40,360 nt of DNA, taken from the NCBI GenBank assembly GCA_025774845.1, contig JALGZP010000013.1, positions 1 through 40,360 of the forward strand, written 5' to 3'. Position numbers and translations under genes: made by a program. Positions within the stretch are counted from its first letter, which is position 1, and every line of letters starts with the position of its first letter. The notes below the pieces were generated by a model. The model saw only the letters and a list, made by a program, of their open reading frames with translations. It had not been told where the DNA came from and did not search any database. Positions 33,213 to 40,360 of the stretch are shown here, piece by piece. This stretch comes from a bacterium (GTDB lineage Bacteria; Arandabacterota; Arandabacteria; Arandabacterales; Arandabacteraceae).

Positions 33213-34349
33213 TCACCCTCTGAGAAGCTCTCTGGCGATGACGAGCTTCTGAATTTCCGACGTACCCTCACCTATCACCGTCACCTTGGCATCCCTGAAG
33301 AACCTCTCCACCTCATAGTCTTTCATGTACCCGTACCCACCGTGTATCTGAACCGCCATCCTGGTAGCCCTTACGGCGACCTCGGTGGCATAGAGTTTGG
33401 CCATGGCCGCCCGCTTGATCAGTCGTTCACCCCTGTCCTTGGCTATTGACGCATCATACACCAGTAGCCTGGCGGCCTCTATCTCAGTCGCCATATCGGC
33501 AAGCATGCTCTGTACGGCCCCAAACTTGCCGATCGGTCTTCCGAACTGCTTACGTTCCTTCGCGTATGTTATACTCGCATCCAGTGCCCCTTGCGCTATA
33601 CCTAGACCCATCGCACCAATGGAGATTCTTCCACCGTCAAGCGTGTGAAGGAAGATCACGAATCCTTCCCCCTCCCTGCCAAGTATGTTCTCCGCAGGTA
33701 TCCTGCAATCCTCGAAAATCAATTCGGACGTGTCGGAACCCCGTATACCCATCTTGTCTTCCTTCTTGCCGGGCTTAAAGCCGGGAGTCCCTTTCTCGAC
33801 TATGAAAGCCGTTATGCCCTTTACCCCGGCATCCTTGTTCGTAACTGCGGTGATCACGAAAGTCTCCGCGAGACTGCCGCTCGTTATGAAGATCTTGGTG
33901 CCGTTTATCACATAATGATCGCCGTCCCTTACGGCCGTGGTCTGGGTACCCCCTGCATCGGAACCGGCATTAGGCTCGGTCAGCCCGAATGCGGCCAGTT
34001 TCTTCCCGCTTGCAATGTCCTTGAGATACTTTCTCTTCTGTTCATCAGTACCGTGTTCGAATATCGGATACACACCCAGTGATATATGTGCAGCCATAGT
34101 GATCCCGGTAGCCGCACAGACCCGGGATATCTCCTCCACGCCGATCGTGTAACCCAGCGTATCCGTACCGCCACCACCCCACTCCTCGGGAAAAGGCATC
34201 CCCAGAAGATTGAGCTCACGCATCTTCTCGATAGTATCCCAGGGGAACTCGCCGGTCTGGTCGATCTCCTTTGCCCGCGGCTTGACTTCGTTCAAGGCGA
34301 ACTTCCTGACCATCTCTCTTATGAGTTTGTGTTCTTCGCTGAGCTCCAT
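33213..34349 (-). CDS. Acyl-CoA dehydrogenase, short-chain (butyryl-CoA) type
   Basis: 378 residues. It oxidises butyryl-CoA or a related acyl-CoA to the enoyl-CoA, with ETF as acceptor. MELSEEHKLIREMVRKFALNEVKP is the standard N-terminus; AAFGLTEPNAGSDAGG is the substrate/FAD loop and IGEGTSEIQKLVIA holds the catalytic Glu361. SD AGGAGG lies upstream of the ATG. In this operon it sits directly after the isobutyryl-CoA mutase genes and before thiolase and hydroxyacyl-CoA dehydrogenase, so butyryl-CoA is the likely substrate. The paralogue at 20953-22092 may handle a different acyl-CoA. Confidence 0.94.
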   Translation of the reverse strand: MELSEEHKLIREMVRKFALNEVKPRAKEIDQTGEFPWDTIEKMRELNLLGMPFPEEWGGGGTDTLGYTIGVEEISRVCAATGITMAAHISLGVYPIFEHGTDEQKRKYLKDIASGKKLAAFGLTEPNAGSDAGGTQTTAVRDGDHYVINGTKIFITSGSLAETFVITAVTNKDAGVKGITAFIVEKGTPGFKPGKKEDKMGIRGSDTSELIFEDCRIPAENILGREGEGFVIFLHTLDGGRISIGAMGLGIAQGALDASITYAKERKQFGRPIGKFGAVQSMLADMATEIEAARLLVYDASIAKDRGERLIKRAAMAKLYATEVAVRATRMAVQIHGGYGYMKDYEVERFFRDAKVTVIGEGTSEIQKLVIARELLRG

Positions 34350-34441
34350 TCCTTACCTCCTCAACATGCTCAGGTCAAACCCGGTTGCCCGGACGTAGTC
34401 TCTCATCAGCCTCGATCCTTCTTGGATTCCGACAGACAGAC

Positions 34442-34846
34442 TCACTTGCTCCGGGACGCGATTTCCTTCTTTACGTATTCGGTTATCTCGGTTGTTGTGG
34501 TACCCGGTCCAAAAACGTTGGCAATACCAACCTTCTTAAGCTCTTCGACATCATCTTCCGGAATTATGCCTCCGGCGATCACAAGCTTATCCCCCGCACC
34601 CCGCTCCTTGAGCAGGTCCACAATCTTGGGGAAGAGCACGGCATGAGCCCCGGACAGGATGCTCAACCCAACCACATCCACGTCCTCCTGGATCGCCGCT
34701 TCGACCACCATCTCCGGTGTCTGGTGCAGACCCGTGTAGACCACTTCCATCCCGGCATCCCTCAGGGCACTCGCGACCACCTTGGCACCCCTGTCATGCC
34801 CATCCAGCCCGGGCTTTGCCACAAGTACCCGGATCTTTCTTTCCAT
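34442..34846 (-). CDS. icmB: B12-binding (small) subunit of acyl-CoA mutase, isobutyryl-CoA mutase type
   Basis: 134 residues, one cobalamin-binding Rossmann domain. The DxHxxG motif (Asp15, His17, Gly20 in [14 protein letters not shown]) supplies the lower His ligand to cobalt; GLSILSGAH and [11 protein letters not shown] line the nucleotide tail groove. It forms the active mutase with the large subunit encoded 20 bases upstream. Because the methylmalonyl-CoA mutase large subunit at 14877-16472 has no B12 partner near it, this subunit may serve both enzymes, an idea from gene content only. Confidence 0.92.
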   Translation of the reverse strand: MERKIRVLVAKPGLDGHDRGAKVVASALRDAGMEVVYTGLHQTPEMVVEAAIQEDVDVVGLSILSGAHAVLFPKIVDLLKERGAGDKLVIAGGIIPEDDVEELKKVGIANVFGPGTTTTEITEYVKKEIASRSK

Positions 34847-34866
34847 ATTCGCCTCCAGGCAAACCC

Positions 34867-36513
34867 TCAGTACACTATGGGTTCCTTGTATTCCCCGAAT
34901 ACATCTCTAAGCACATCTATCATTTCGCCCAATGTACAGTATGCGCGCGAACAGTCGAGAATCCTCGGCATGAGATTCTCCGTACCGCCGGCTGCCGACC
35001 TCAGGGCGTCGAGGGCCGTGCTTGCAGCGCCGTTATCACGCTCCGACCTCAGCTTCTTCAAGGCCTCGGTCTGTTCACGCTCGACCCTGTAGTCGATCCT
35101 GAGAATGTCGATATCAATCTCCTCATCATCGATCACGAAATCGTTCACACCGACAACGATCTTGGTCTTCTTCTCGATCTCCCTCTGATATCTGTACGCG
35201 GCATCGGCGATCTCCTTCTGGAAAAACCCGAGATCGATGGCCTTGACCACCCCACCGAGATCATCGATCTTCTCGAAGTAGGCCTCCGCCTCCTCCTCAA
35301 GCTTGTCGGTCAGATGCTCGATATAGTAGGAACCAGCCAGCGGATCTATCGTGTTGGCGACACCGGTCTCGTAGGCCAGAAGTTGCTGGGTTCTAAGGGC
35401 TATCTGCACTGCCTTCTCACTCGGCAAGGCAAGCGTTTCATCCATCGAATTCGTGTGTAACGACTGGGTCCCGCCCAACACACCCGACATCGCCTGATAG
35501 GCGGTCCGTATGATGTTGTTTTCAGGTTGCTGAGCGGTGAGTGTGCACCCGGCGGTCTGCGTATGGAACCTCACCAGCAGTGATTCCTCTTTCCTCGCTC
35601 CGTACTTCTCCTTCATCCGCTTGGCCCAGATACGTCTTGCGGCCCGGTACTTGGCTATCTCCTCGAAGAAATCGAGATGGGAGTTAAAGAAGAAGGAAAG
35701 CCGCGGTGCGAACTTATCAACGTCGAGACCCGCCTTGATTCCCGCTTCAACATATGTGAAACCGTCAGCCAGTGTGAATGCCAGCTCCTGTGCTGCTGTT
35801 GATCCCGCTTCCCTTATGTGATAACCGCTTATCGAGATCGTGTTCCACTTGGGTACGTGATCCGAGCAGAATGCGAGGATGTCCGTAATGATCCTCATCG
35901 AAGGCTCGGGTGGGAAGATCCATGACTTCTGAGCGATGTACTCCTTGAGGATGTCATTTTGGATGGTCCCACGAACCTTATCCGAGGAAACCCCCTGCTT
36001 TTCACCCACGCATATATAGAATGCGAGGAGCATGGCGGCCGGAGCGTTTATCGTCATAGATGTCGATACCTTATCAAGCGGTATCTCATCGAAGAGGATC
36101 TCCATGTCCTTGAGTGAATCGATCGCAACACCACACATTCCGACCTCACCATGCGATCTCACGTGATCCGAGTCATAACCCATGATGGTCGGCATGTCGA
36201 AAGCCACGGAGAGACCCGTCTGGCCTCTATCGAGCAGGAAGTGATAGCGCTGATTGGAATCCCTTGCAGTTCCGAAACCCGAGAACTGCCTCATGGTCCA
36301 GAGTCTGCCCCTGTGCATCGTCGTGTAGACACCACGTGTAAACGGATACTCACCCGGAAAACCCAGGTCCCTCCCGTAGTCAAGTGATTCGATATCCGCG
36401 GGTCCGTAGAGGGGCTTTATTTCTCTTCCTGATGGATTGGTGACCCCGGAGGTCTCACACGTCTTCGAGAACTTCTTCTCCCACTCTGCGGATCCGTTCT
36501 TTGTGTCCTTCAC
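34867..36513 (-). CDS. icmA: Isobutyryl-CoA mutase-type large subunit
   Basis: 548 residues of the adenosylcobalamin mutase TIM barrel, without the B12 domain. [19 protein letters not shown] and [14 protein letters not shown] are typical. At the two positions that separate mutases, it has Phe77 (RQFSGF) and Gln195 (EYIAQKSW), 118 residues apart, as in Streptomyces IcmA (Phe80, Gln198); methylmalonyl-CoA mutase has Tyr89 and Arg207 there. The position equal to Asp117 of 2-hydroxyisobutyryl-CoA mutase is Ala, so that enzyme is not indicated. It should therefore interconvert isobutyryl-CoA and n-butyryl-CoA. Flanked by meaB (8 bases) and icmB (20 bases). Confidence 0.9.
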   Translation of the reverse strand: MKDTKNGSAEWEKKFSKTCETSGVTNPSGREIKPLYGPADIESLDYGRDLGFPGEYPFTRGVYTTMHRGRLWTMRQFSGFGTARDSNQRYHFLLDRGQTGLSVAFDMPTIMGYDSDHVRSHGEVGMCGVAIDSLKDMEILFDEIPLDKVSTSMTINAPAAMLLAFYICVGEKQGVSSDKVRGTIQNDILKEYIAQKSWIFPPEPSMRIITDILAFCSDHVPKWNTISISGYHIREAGSTAAQELAFTLADGFTYVEAGIKAGLDVDKFAPRLSFFFNSHLDFFEEIAKYRAARRIWAKRMKEKYGARKEESLLVRFHTQTAGCTLTAQQPENNIIRTAYQAMSGVLGGTQSLHTNSMDETLALPSEKAVQIALRTQQLLAYETGVANTIDPLAGSYYIEHLTDKLEEEAEAYFEKIDDLGGVVKAIDLGFFQKEIADAAYRYQREIEKKTKIVVGVNDFVIDDEEIDIDILRIDYRVEREQTEALKKLRSERDNGAASTALDALRSAAGGTENLMPRILDCSRAYCTLGEMIDVLRDVFGEYKEPIVY

Positions 36514-36521
36514 CCCTCCTC

Positions 36522-37472
36522 CTAACGCCCGTCGATCATCGACAGGATTTCTGCCGAGGCCTGTCTCGGTGTCCTCTTCCCTCCCATCACCTCATCGACC
36601 AGGCTGTGGAGCTTGCTCAGGGACCGCTCGCCCCAGACTTTTCTGTGAATCTCCGACTCGACTATTGCCTTAACCGTGGCTTCCACGTTTCCCCGCCGAT
36701 GTTTCTTGAGGAGTCCCGACTCAGTCTGGAAGACCCGGTGTTTCTCAATTTGGTCAAAGAGATCCGAGATGCCGTCACCCTGAGACGCGATTGTGCAGAT
36801 GACGGGAGGACTCCAGCCGTTTCTCTCACCTCTGAGTTCCAGCATGGCCTGAGTCTGTCTCGCTATCCTGTCGGCACCTTCCCTGTCGGCTTTGTTTATC
36901 GCGATCACATCGGCGATCTCCATCAGACCGGCTTTCATCGCCTGAATGGCATCGCCCGATTCCGGCACGATCACAACCACTGTCGTGTAGCATGCTTCCG
37001 CGATATCGAGCTCACACTGGCCTACGCCAACCGTCTCGGTGATAACGATGTCCTGCCCGAAGGCATCCATCACGTCTGCGACATCACCAGCAGCCTCGGC
37101 AAGACCGCCGAGCGAGCCGCGTGTCGCCATGCTCCGCACGAAGACCCCCGGGTCGATCCCGATATCCTGCATGCGTATCCGGTCTCCAAGAAGTGCGCCT
37201 CCCGTGAAAGGACTCGAAGGATCGACCGCGATCACACCGACCAGTTTGTCATCGGCTCTCACCCGCTGGACAAGCCCCGAAACAAGCGTGCTCTTACCCG
37301 CACCCGGTGGGCCCGTCACACCTATCCTGTAGGCTTTCCCCGTCCGGGGATAGAGCCGGTCAAGCACATCGGGAAACGAGCTCTCGTGATTCTCCACGAG
37401 CGTTATGATTTTCGAAAGCGCGGTCCTGTCACCATCGGTGAAACGTTTGAGCAGGTCGTCGGTTGAAACCAT
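36522..37472 (-). CDS. meaB: MeaB/ArgK-type G-protein chaperone of the B12 mutase
   Basis: 316 residues. A SIMIBI GTPase that loads adenosylcobalamin onto acyl-CoA mutases and guards them from inactivation. Walker [10 protein letters not shown] (54-62), the switch region [28 protein letters not shown] and the NKAD guanine motif are all present. The length is standard. Its position between the cob(I)alamin adenosyltransferase and icmA, in the same operon, indicates that it serves isobutyryl-CoA mutase and perhaps also methylmalonyl-CoA mutase. GGGGAAGG lies just before the ATG. Confidence 0.94.
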   Translation of the reverse strand: MVSTDDLLKRFTDGDRTALSKIITLVENHESSFPDVLDRLYPRTGKAYRIGVTGPPGAGKSTLVSGLVQRVRADDKLVGVIAVDPSSPFTGGALLGDRIRMQDIGIDPGVFVRSMATRGSLGGLAEAAGDVADVMDAFGQDIVITETVGVGQCELDIAEACYTTVVVIVPESGDAIQAMKAGLMEIADVIAINKADREGADRIARQTQAMLELRGERNGWSPPVICTIASQGDGISDLFDQIEKHRVFQTESGLLKKHRRGNVEATVKAIVESEIHRKVWGERSLSKLHSLVDEVMGGKRTPRQASAEILSMIDGR

Positions 37473-37484
37473 CCTTGCCTTCCC

Positions 37485-38012
37485 CTAAAACTCGATACCC
37501 TCTCTCATCTCCTGACCGTCCGTATAGTGGTGTTTTATCTCTTTCATTTCCGTCACAAGATCGGCAATCTCGATGAACTCCGCAGGCGCGTATCTCCCGG
37601 TCAGGATTATCTCCATCTGAGCCGGCTTCTTTCTTATCAGCTCCAGCACCTCACTCGCCGTTGCGAGGCCATAGTCAACTGCCACATTTATCTCGTCAAG
37701 GATCAGAATATCGCACGTCCCCTTCTCCACCGCTTCACGGGCAAGCTTCATACCTTCGCGCGCAAGGCGAAGGTCTTCCTCGGAGGGATTCCCCTTCTCA
37801 ACAAAGGTCGGAAGGCCTGATTGCACCAGTTTAAAGCCGGGAACCTTATCAAAGATCCTGACCTCGCCGTAGTTATCCGATCCCTTCATGAACTGTATCA
37901 TGTACACGCGAAGATCGTGCCCGCATGCACGCAGTGCCTGGCCGAGCGCCGCCGTGGTTTTTCCCTTACCGTCCCCGGTGTAGACCTGGACGGTTCCTCT
38001 TGCTAGGGGCAT
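37485..38012 (-). CDS. cobO: Cob(I)alamin adenosyltransferase (CobO/CobA/BtuR type)
   Basis: 175 residues, first gene of the operon. It transfers the adenosyl group of ATP to cob(I)alamin, making the cofactor used by the mutases. The P-loop YTGDGKGKTTAALGQALRA (11-29), IQFMKGSDNYGE, and the Walker-B-like ILDEINVAVDYGL are characteristic of CobO; length is close to the E. coli enzyme, with a shorter N-terminal arm. It lies 12 bases ahead of meaB. A promoter with a flanking inverted repeat sits upstream, so cofactor supply and mutase are probably made together. Confidence 0.94.
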   Translation of the reverse strand: MPLARGTVQVYTGDGKGKTTAALGQALRACGHDLRVYMIQFMKGSDNYGEVRIFDKVPGFKLVQSGLPTFVEKGNPSEEDLRLAREGMKLAREAVEKGTCDILILDEINVAVDYGLATASEVLELIRKKPAQMEIILTGRYAPAEFIEIADLVTEMKEIKHHYTDGQEMREGIEF

Positions 38013-38071
38013 ACTTCCGACCTCTCAAAGGGTTGTGAGTCATACCGAAACAAGTAGACCACCAAGGGAGA

Positions 38072-38100
38072 ATCTTAGCCCAAAACCATGCCGGTGTCAA
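38072..38100 (-). promoter_or_regulatory. Sigma70-type promoter of the cobO-meaB-icmAB-beta-oxidation operon
   Basis: On the minus strand TTGACA (38095-38100), 17 bases, TAAGAT (38072-38077). The predicted leader is about 50 bases and contains SD GAGAGG. Confidence 0.6.
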
Positions 38101-38112
38101 CCCGGTTTTGGG
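38079..38112. promoter_or_regulatory. Inverted repeat overlapping the cobO promoter, candidate operator
   Basis: Perfect 9-base arms CCCAAAACC (38079-38087) and GGTTTTGGG (38104-38112) are separated by 16 bases. One arm lies in the promoter spacer, the other just upstream of the -35. The geometry suits a dimeric repressor; no regulator gene is nearby. Confidence 0.4.
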
Positions 38113-38192
38113 GCCAAAATTCCCGGGGTCAGAGCTCGAAATTTGCGCGTTCCGGCTGCACGAGAACTCCGCAGCCAGTGATTTAGGACATA

Positions 38193-38221
38193 TTGCGCCC
38201 GCAGCCAAACCGTGATAGTAT
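38193..38221 (+). promoter_or_regulatory. Candidate promoter of the thioredoxin-like gene
   Basis: TTGCGC (38193-38198), 17 bases, TAGTAT (38216-38221), about 29 bases before the TTG start at 38250. Divergent from the cobO promoter. Confidence 0.35.
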
Positions 38222-38249
38222 TATTCAATACAGTCGTCAGGAGTTTCAA

Positions 38250-38639
38250 TTGGGATTTCTAAGCCGGTTATTCGGAGAGAGGAAGCCTCGTGTCGTTCCG
38301 GTATCACTGGACGACGCGAATTTCACCCAGGAGGTTCTCGAACACAAGGGGCCCTGTCTTGTGTATGTTTGGAGCGATGCGTGTTCGCACTGTTCGAAGC
38401 TGGCTCCCACAATTATAAAGATCGCGACCAAGTATCAGGATCGGGTCAAGGTGTGTGAGTTAAAAGCCGGGATATCCCCTGCTCTGGCTCGTCGTATGGA
38501 AATCCGGGGAGTGCCGACGGTGGTGGTATTCGAAGACGGTAAGCTACTCGGACGTCTCACGGGGTTCCGGCCTCAAAGCTATTTCGAGGAGATGATCGAG
38601 ACTGAGTTCCCTGCGAGCGCGAGCAAGGATGAGACTTAG
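38250..38639 (+). CDS. Thioredoxin-family protein
   Basis: 129 residues from the TTG at 38250, which lies 6 bases after CAGGAG; longer in-frame starts lack an SD. The thioredoxin fold is clear: LVYVWSDACSHCSKLAPTI holds the redox pair Cys45-Ser-His-Cys48, and RGVPTVVVFEDGKLLGRLTGF has the cis-proline and the following strand. The active-site dipeptide SH differs from the GP of standard thioredoxin, and the N-terminus carries a short basic stretch (FLSRLFGERKPRV) but no signal peptide, so it is probably cytoplasmic. Its substrate is unknown. It is divergent from the cobalamin operon and convergent with the serpin gene, 22 bases away. Confidence 0.88.
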   Translation: MGFLSRLFGERKPRVVPVSLDDANFTQEVLEHKGPCLVYVWSDACSHCSKLAPTIIKIATKYQDRVKVCELKAGISPALARRMEIRGVPTVVVFEDGKLLGRLTGFRPQSYFEEMIETEFPASASKDET

Positions 38640-38661
38640 CGCAGCTCACCCCGGGGAATCG

Positions 38662-39906
38662 TTACTCGAAACCGGGATCGACGATCTTTCCGATGAAGAG
38701 AATCGTGCCCGAGTGACTCTCCCGGATGGCGAATATGAACGGCCGGTCGACCCGTATGATGATGTCCTCCGAAACGCTTGTTGTACCGCCCACGGAGGTT
38801 ACTGCAGCGGCCTCCGTACCTTCTTCATTCACCTTGACATAGGTCTTGTGCTTGACCGCGCTGATGAATATGCCACAGTCGCTACACATCCTGTTGAAGT
38901 CGGCCCCGCCACCGAAGGCTACCTCCATGCCCATGAGTTTTAGCACATCATTCAGTTTGGCATCGTACTCCAGCTCAAACCTCGGCATGTAGAGACTTGC
39001 CGACTGCGATCCGAGCCCGTCTATGATCCGATCCCACGCCTCCGCGTCCAACTCGGCGATAAGCGAGTCTATGTCGGCCCCTTCCCCCGGAAGCACAACG
39101 GTCATACTGAAGAGGTGGTTACCATAGGGCAGGTCAACGATCTCGAGACTGTCAATCGCGGAATAGCCGAAGACGCTCGCATCACCGGGATCGTACTGCA
39201 GCATCAACTTACAAGGAGTCTCGGTGCCATCGGGCAGTGTGAACCAGTCATCCTGAGTGAGATCCGGATTGAACTGAACCGTCCAGTTGGCATAGAAGTA
39301 CATTGCGTTGATGAGAAAGATCACGGTGAGCGGATCGATGGGATCACCGACTATTTCCTTGATCTTATCATTGGTGTTATCCGCAACCCATGCGTTGATT
39401 GTGGGTGCCGCCGTGGGACTTGCGAAGTCAAGTCCGGTGACATCCGCTCCGAAGTGTTCCAGGCATGTCTCAAGGAACTCGGTTTCAAATGGAAATCCGA
39501 GCCGGTACCAGATCGAATTCGCGATTCGGAAGTCCACGTCGGGATCAAGTCCTGTGAGCAGATCTATCATGCTCTGGTAACACTGGTTGATCTCCTCCAT
39601 CGTCATATCGGAAAACTCGAGCGTGGATATCATCGCTTCTTCAGTTGTACCGGCAGCTCCATTCAGAGTCATCCCGAGCGCCATCGATACGCTTAGCGGA
39701 GAGATGAAGACGTTTACATCGGCCTTTTCCTTGACTGTTTCCTGGAAGAGCTTCAGACCGAAAGCATTGTATGAGTTGACGAGTTGTTGTTCCGTGAGCG
39801 TCAAGTTCCGGGGAGCCGTGCCCGTCGGTGATGACTCATCCCTACCACAGCCTGAAAGCAGAACCACGATTGCGAGCAAGACAGCAGCTTTGAGTAGCCT
39901 GGTCAT
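38662..39906 (-). CDS. Serpin-family protease inhibitor, lipoprotein
   Basis: 414 residues. A lipoprotein signal ends in LLSGC (Cys20). The serpin fold then runs to the C-terminus: NVFISPLSVSMALGMTLNGA, FLINAMYFYANW, and DRPFIFAIRESHSGTILFIGKI. The hinge of the reactive-centre loop is VNEEGTEAAAV (359-369), the Gly-Thr-Glu-Ala-Ala pattern of inhibitory serpins; the loop continues TSVGGTTSVSE, so a small residue (Thr/Ser/Val) near 376-378 is likely at P1. It would trap serine or cysteine proteases at the cell surface or periplasm by the suicide mechanism. SD GGAGGTG lies just before the ATG. No protease gene is adjacent in the visible sequence. Confidence 0.93.
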   Translation of the reverse strand: MTRLLKAAVLLAIVVLLSGCGRDESSPTGTAPRNLTLTEQQLVNSYNAFGLKLFQETVKEKADVNVFISPLSVSMALGMTLNGAAGTTEEAMISTLEFSDMTMEEINQCYQSMIDLLTGLDPDVDFRIANSIWYRLGFPFETEFLETCLEHFGADVTGLDFASPTAAPTINAWVADNTNDKIKEIVGDPIDPLTVIFLINAMYFYANWTVQFNPDLTQDDWFTLPDGTETPCKLMLQYDPGDASVFGYSAIDSLEIVDLPYGNHLFSMTVVLPGEGADIDSLIAELDAEAWDRIIDGLGSQSASLYMPRFELEYDAKLNDVLKLMGMEVAFGGGADFNRMCSDCGIFISAVKHKTYVKVNEEGTEAAAVTSVGGTTSVSEDIIIRVDRPFIFAIRESHSGTILFIGKIVDPGFE

Positions 39907-39962
39907 GACGCACCTCCAAATCCCGCATGCCAGTGTCGTCGACCCCTACCCTGTTCAGTAGT

Positions 39963-39991
39963 AATATACCATTTTACAGTACAATTGTACA
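39963..39991 (-). promoter_or_regulatory. Promoter of the serpin gene with overlapping palindrome
   Basis: On the minus strand TGTACA (39986-39991), 17 bases, TATATT (39963-39968). A perfect 12-base palindrome GTACAATTGTAC (39979-39990) overlaps the -35 and could bind a dimeric regulator. Confidence 0.45.
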
Positions 39992-40064
39992 CCCCGTAAG
40001 GGATGTGTAGCCTCGGATCTCACCCGCCGATTTCATCCAGGCCTCACCTGCTGCAGAAGAGGTC

Positions 40065-40093
40065 TTGACTGAGTGCGCTATTTAGGATATCAT
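40065..40093 (+). promoter_or_regulatory. Sigma70-type promoter of the last gene in the window
   Basis: TTGACT (40065-40070), 17 bases, TATCAT (40088-40093); both boxes match 5 of 6. The leader is about 50 bases. Confidence 0.6.
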
Positions 40094-40150
40094 GGTATAT
40101 AGAGAACGCACACAAGAGCCTTCAGAGGCTTTCAAAAGGAGAAGACACGT

Positions 40151-40360
40151 ATGTTGAAGTCGTTGTTTTTTTATGTACTTGGAGTGGTTCTGCTGGCCGG
40201 ATTGACCTTTGCGGATGAAGAGATGCTCGTCCTCAGAGTCGAGGATCCGGCTGACACGGAGGTACTTGGCTCCCTCGGGCTCCACTACCTCTCCCGGCTA
40301 CCGGATGGCTATCTCGTTTCAGGTGATGAACGGGCCGTCGGGAGGCTGGCCGAAAGCGGT
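40151..40360 (+). CDS. Secreted protein, N-terminal part only
   Basis: My reading from the ATG at 40151 gives 70 codons open to the right edge. Residues 1-21 are a signal peptide (MLKSLFFYVLGVVLLAGLTFA). The mature start (DEEMLVLRVEDPADTEVLGS, then LGLHYLSRLPDGYLVSGDER) resembles the short propeptide-like domain found before secreted peptidase domains in related bacteria, but the catalytic part, if any, is outside the window. AAAAGGAG lies 9 bases before the ATG. It is divergent from the serpin gene. The function cannot be assigned. Confidence 0.75.
   Translation, partial: MLKSLFFYVLGVVLLAGLTFADEEMLVLRVEDPADTEVLGSLGLHYLSRLPDGYLVSGDERAVGRLAESG

Noticed and set aside
32508-33449. 313-codon plus-strand frame across the methyltransferase-like gene
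   Set aside because: Spans two real minus-strand genes out of frame, with no domain signal.
36501-37466. 321-codon plus-strand frame opposite meaB
   Set aside because: Antisense shadow; the minus strand carries an unmistakable MeaB with all GTPase motifs.

Overview
The window looks like chromosome from an uncultured, heterotrophic, probably anaerobic Gram-negative bacterium. Secreted proteins carry cohesin-like, dockerin-like and FlgD-like C-terminal domains with a PNPF motif, a style common in FCB-group lineages such as Eisenbacteria, Krumholzibacteriota and Zixibacteria; this placement is inference. Coding density is high, intergenic gaps are short, and TTG/GTG starts with good Shine-Dalgarno (SD) sites are frequent. 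I see no mobile element, CRISPR array or rRNA.

Layout. 1-5.4 kb (minus strand): a partial lamin-tail-domain secreted protein, an aldo/keto reductase, tRNA-Glu, and an operon of a leucine-dehydrogenase-like enzyme, butyrate kinase and crotonase. 5.4-11.1 kb (plus): a structured leader followed by three secreted cohesin-like proteins, two of them Cys-rich tandem paralogues. 11.1-17.7 kb (plus): a propionyl-CoA to succinyl-CoA operon (three carboxylase subunits, methylmalonyl-CoA mutase, epimerase) ending in a membrane lipoprotein. 17.8-20.8 kb (plus): a HEAT-repeat protein and an HD-GYP protein that seem to share an N-terminal domain. 20.9-30.0 kb (plus): acyl-CoA dehydrogenase, EtfBA, and a redox module in which hdrA is interrupted by a nuoE-nuoF-nuoG block, followed by an HdrCB-type protein. 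30.1-38.0 kb (minus): cobO, meaB, icmA, icmB, acyl-CoA dehydrogenase, a corrinoid-methyltransferase-like protein, thiolase and 3-hydroxyacyl-CoA dehydrogenase. 38.2-40.4 kb: a thioredoxin, a lipoprotein serpin and the start of a secreted protein.

How it works together (inference). Branched-chain or short-chain acids become acyl-CoAs. Isobutyryl-CoA is isomerised to butyryl-CoA by an adenosylcobalamin mutase whose cofactor enzyme and chaperone are in the same operon; butyryl-CoA is then beta-oxidised to acetyl-CoA. Propionyl-CoA enters the TCA cycle through methylmalonyl-CoA. Electrons from acyl-CoA dehydrogenases pass to ETF and probably to the Hdr/Nuo assembly, which has NAD(H), FMN, FAD and many iron-sulfur sites and could couple ETF oxidation to NAD+ or ferredoxin chemistry. 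The split hdrA with NuoE- and NuoG-type fusions is the most striking feature in the window.
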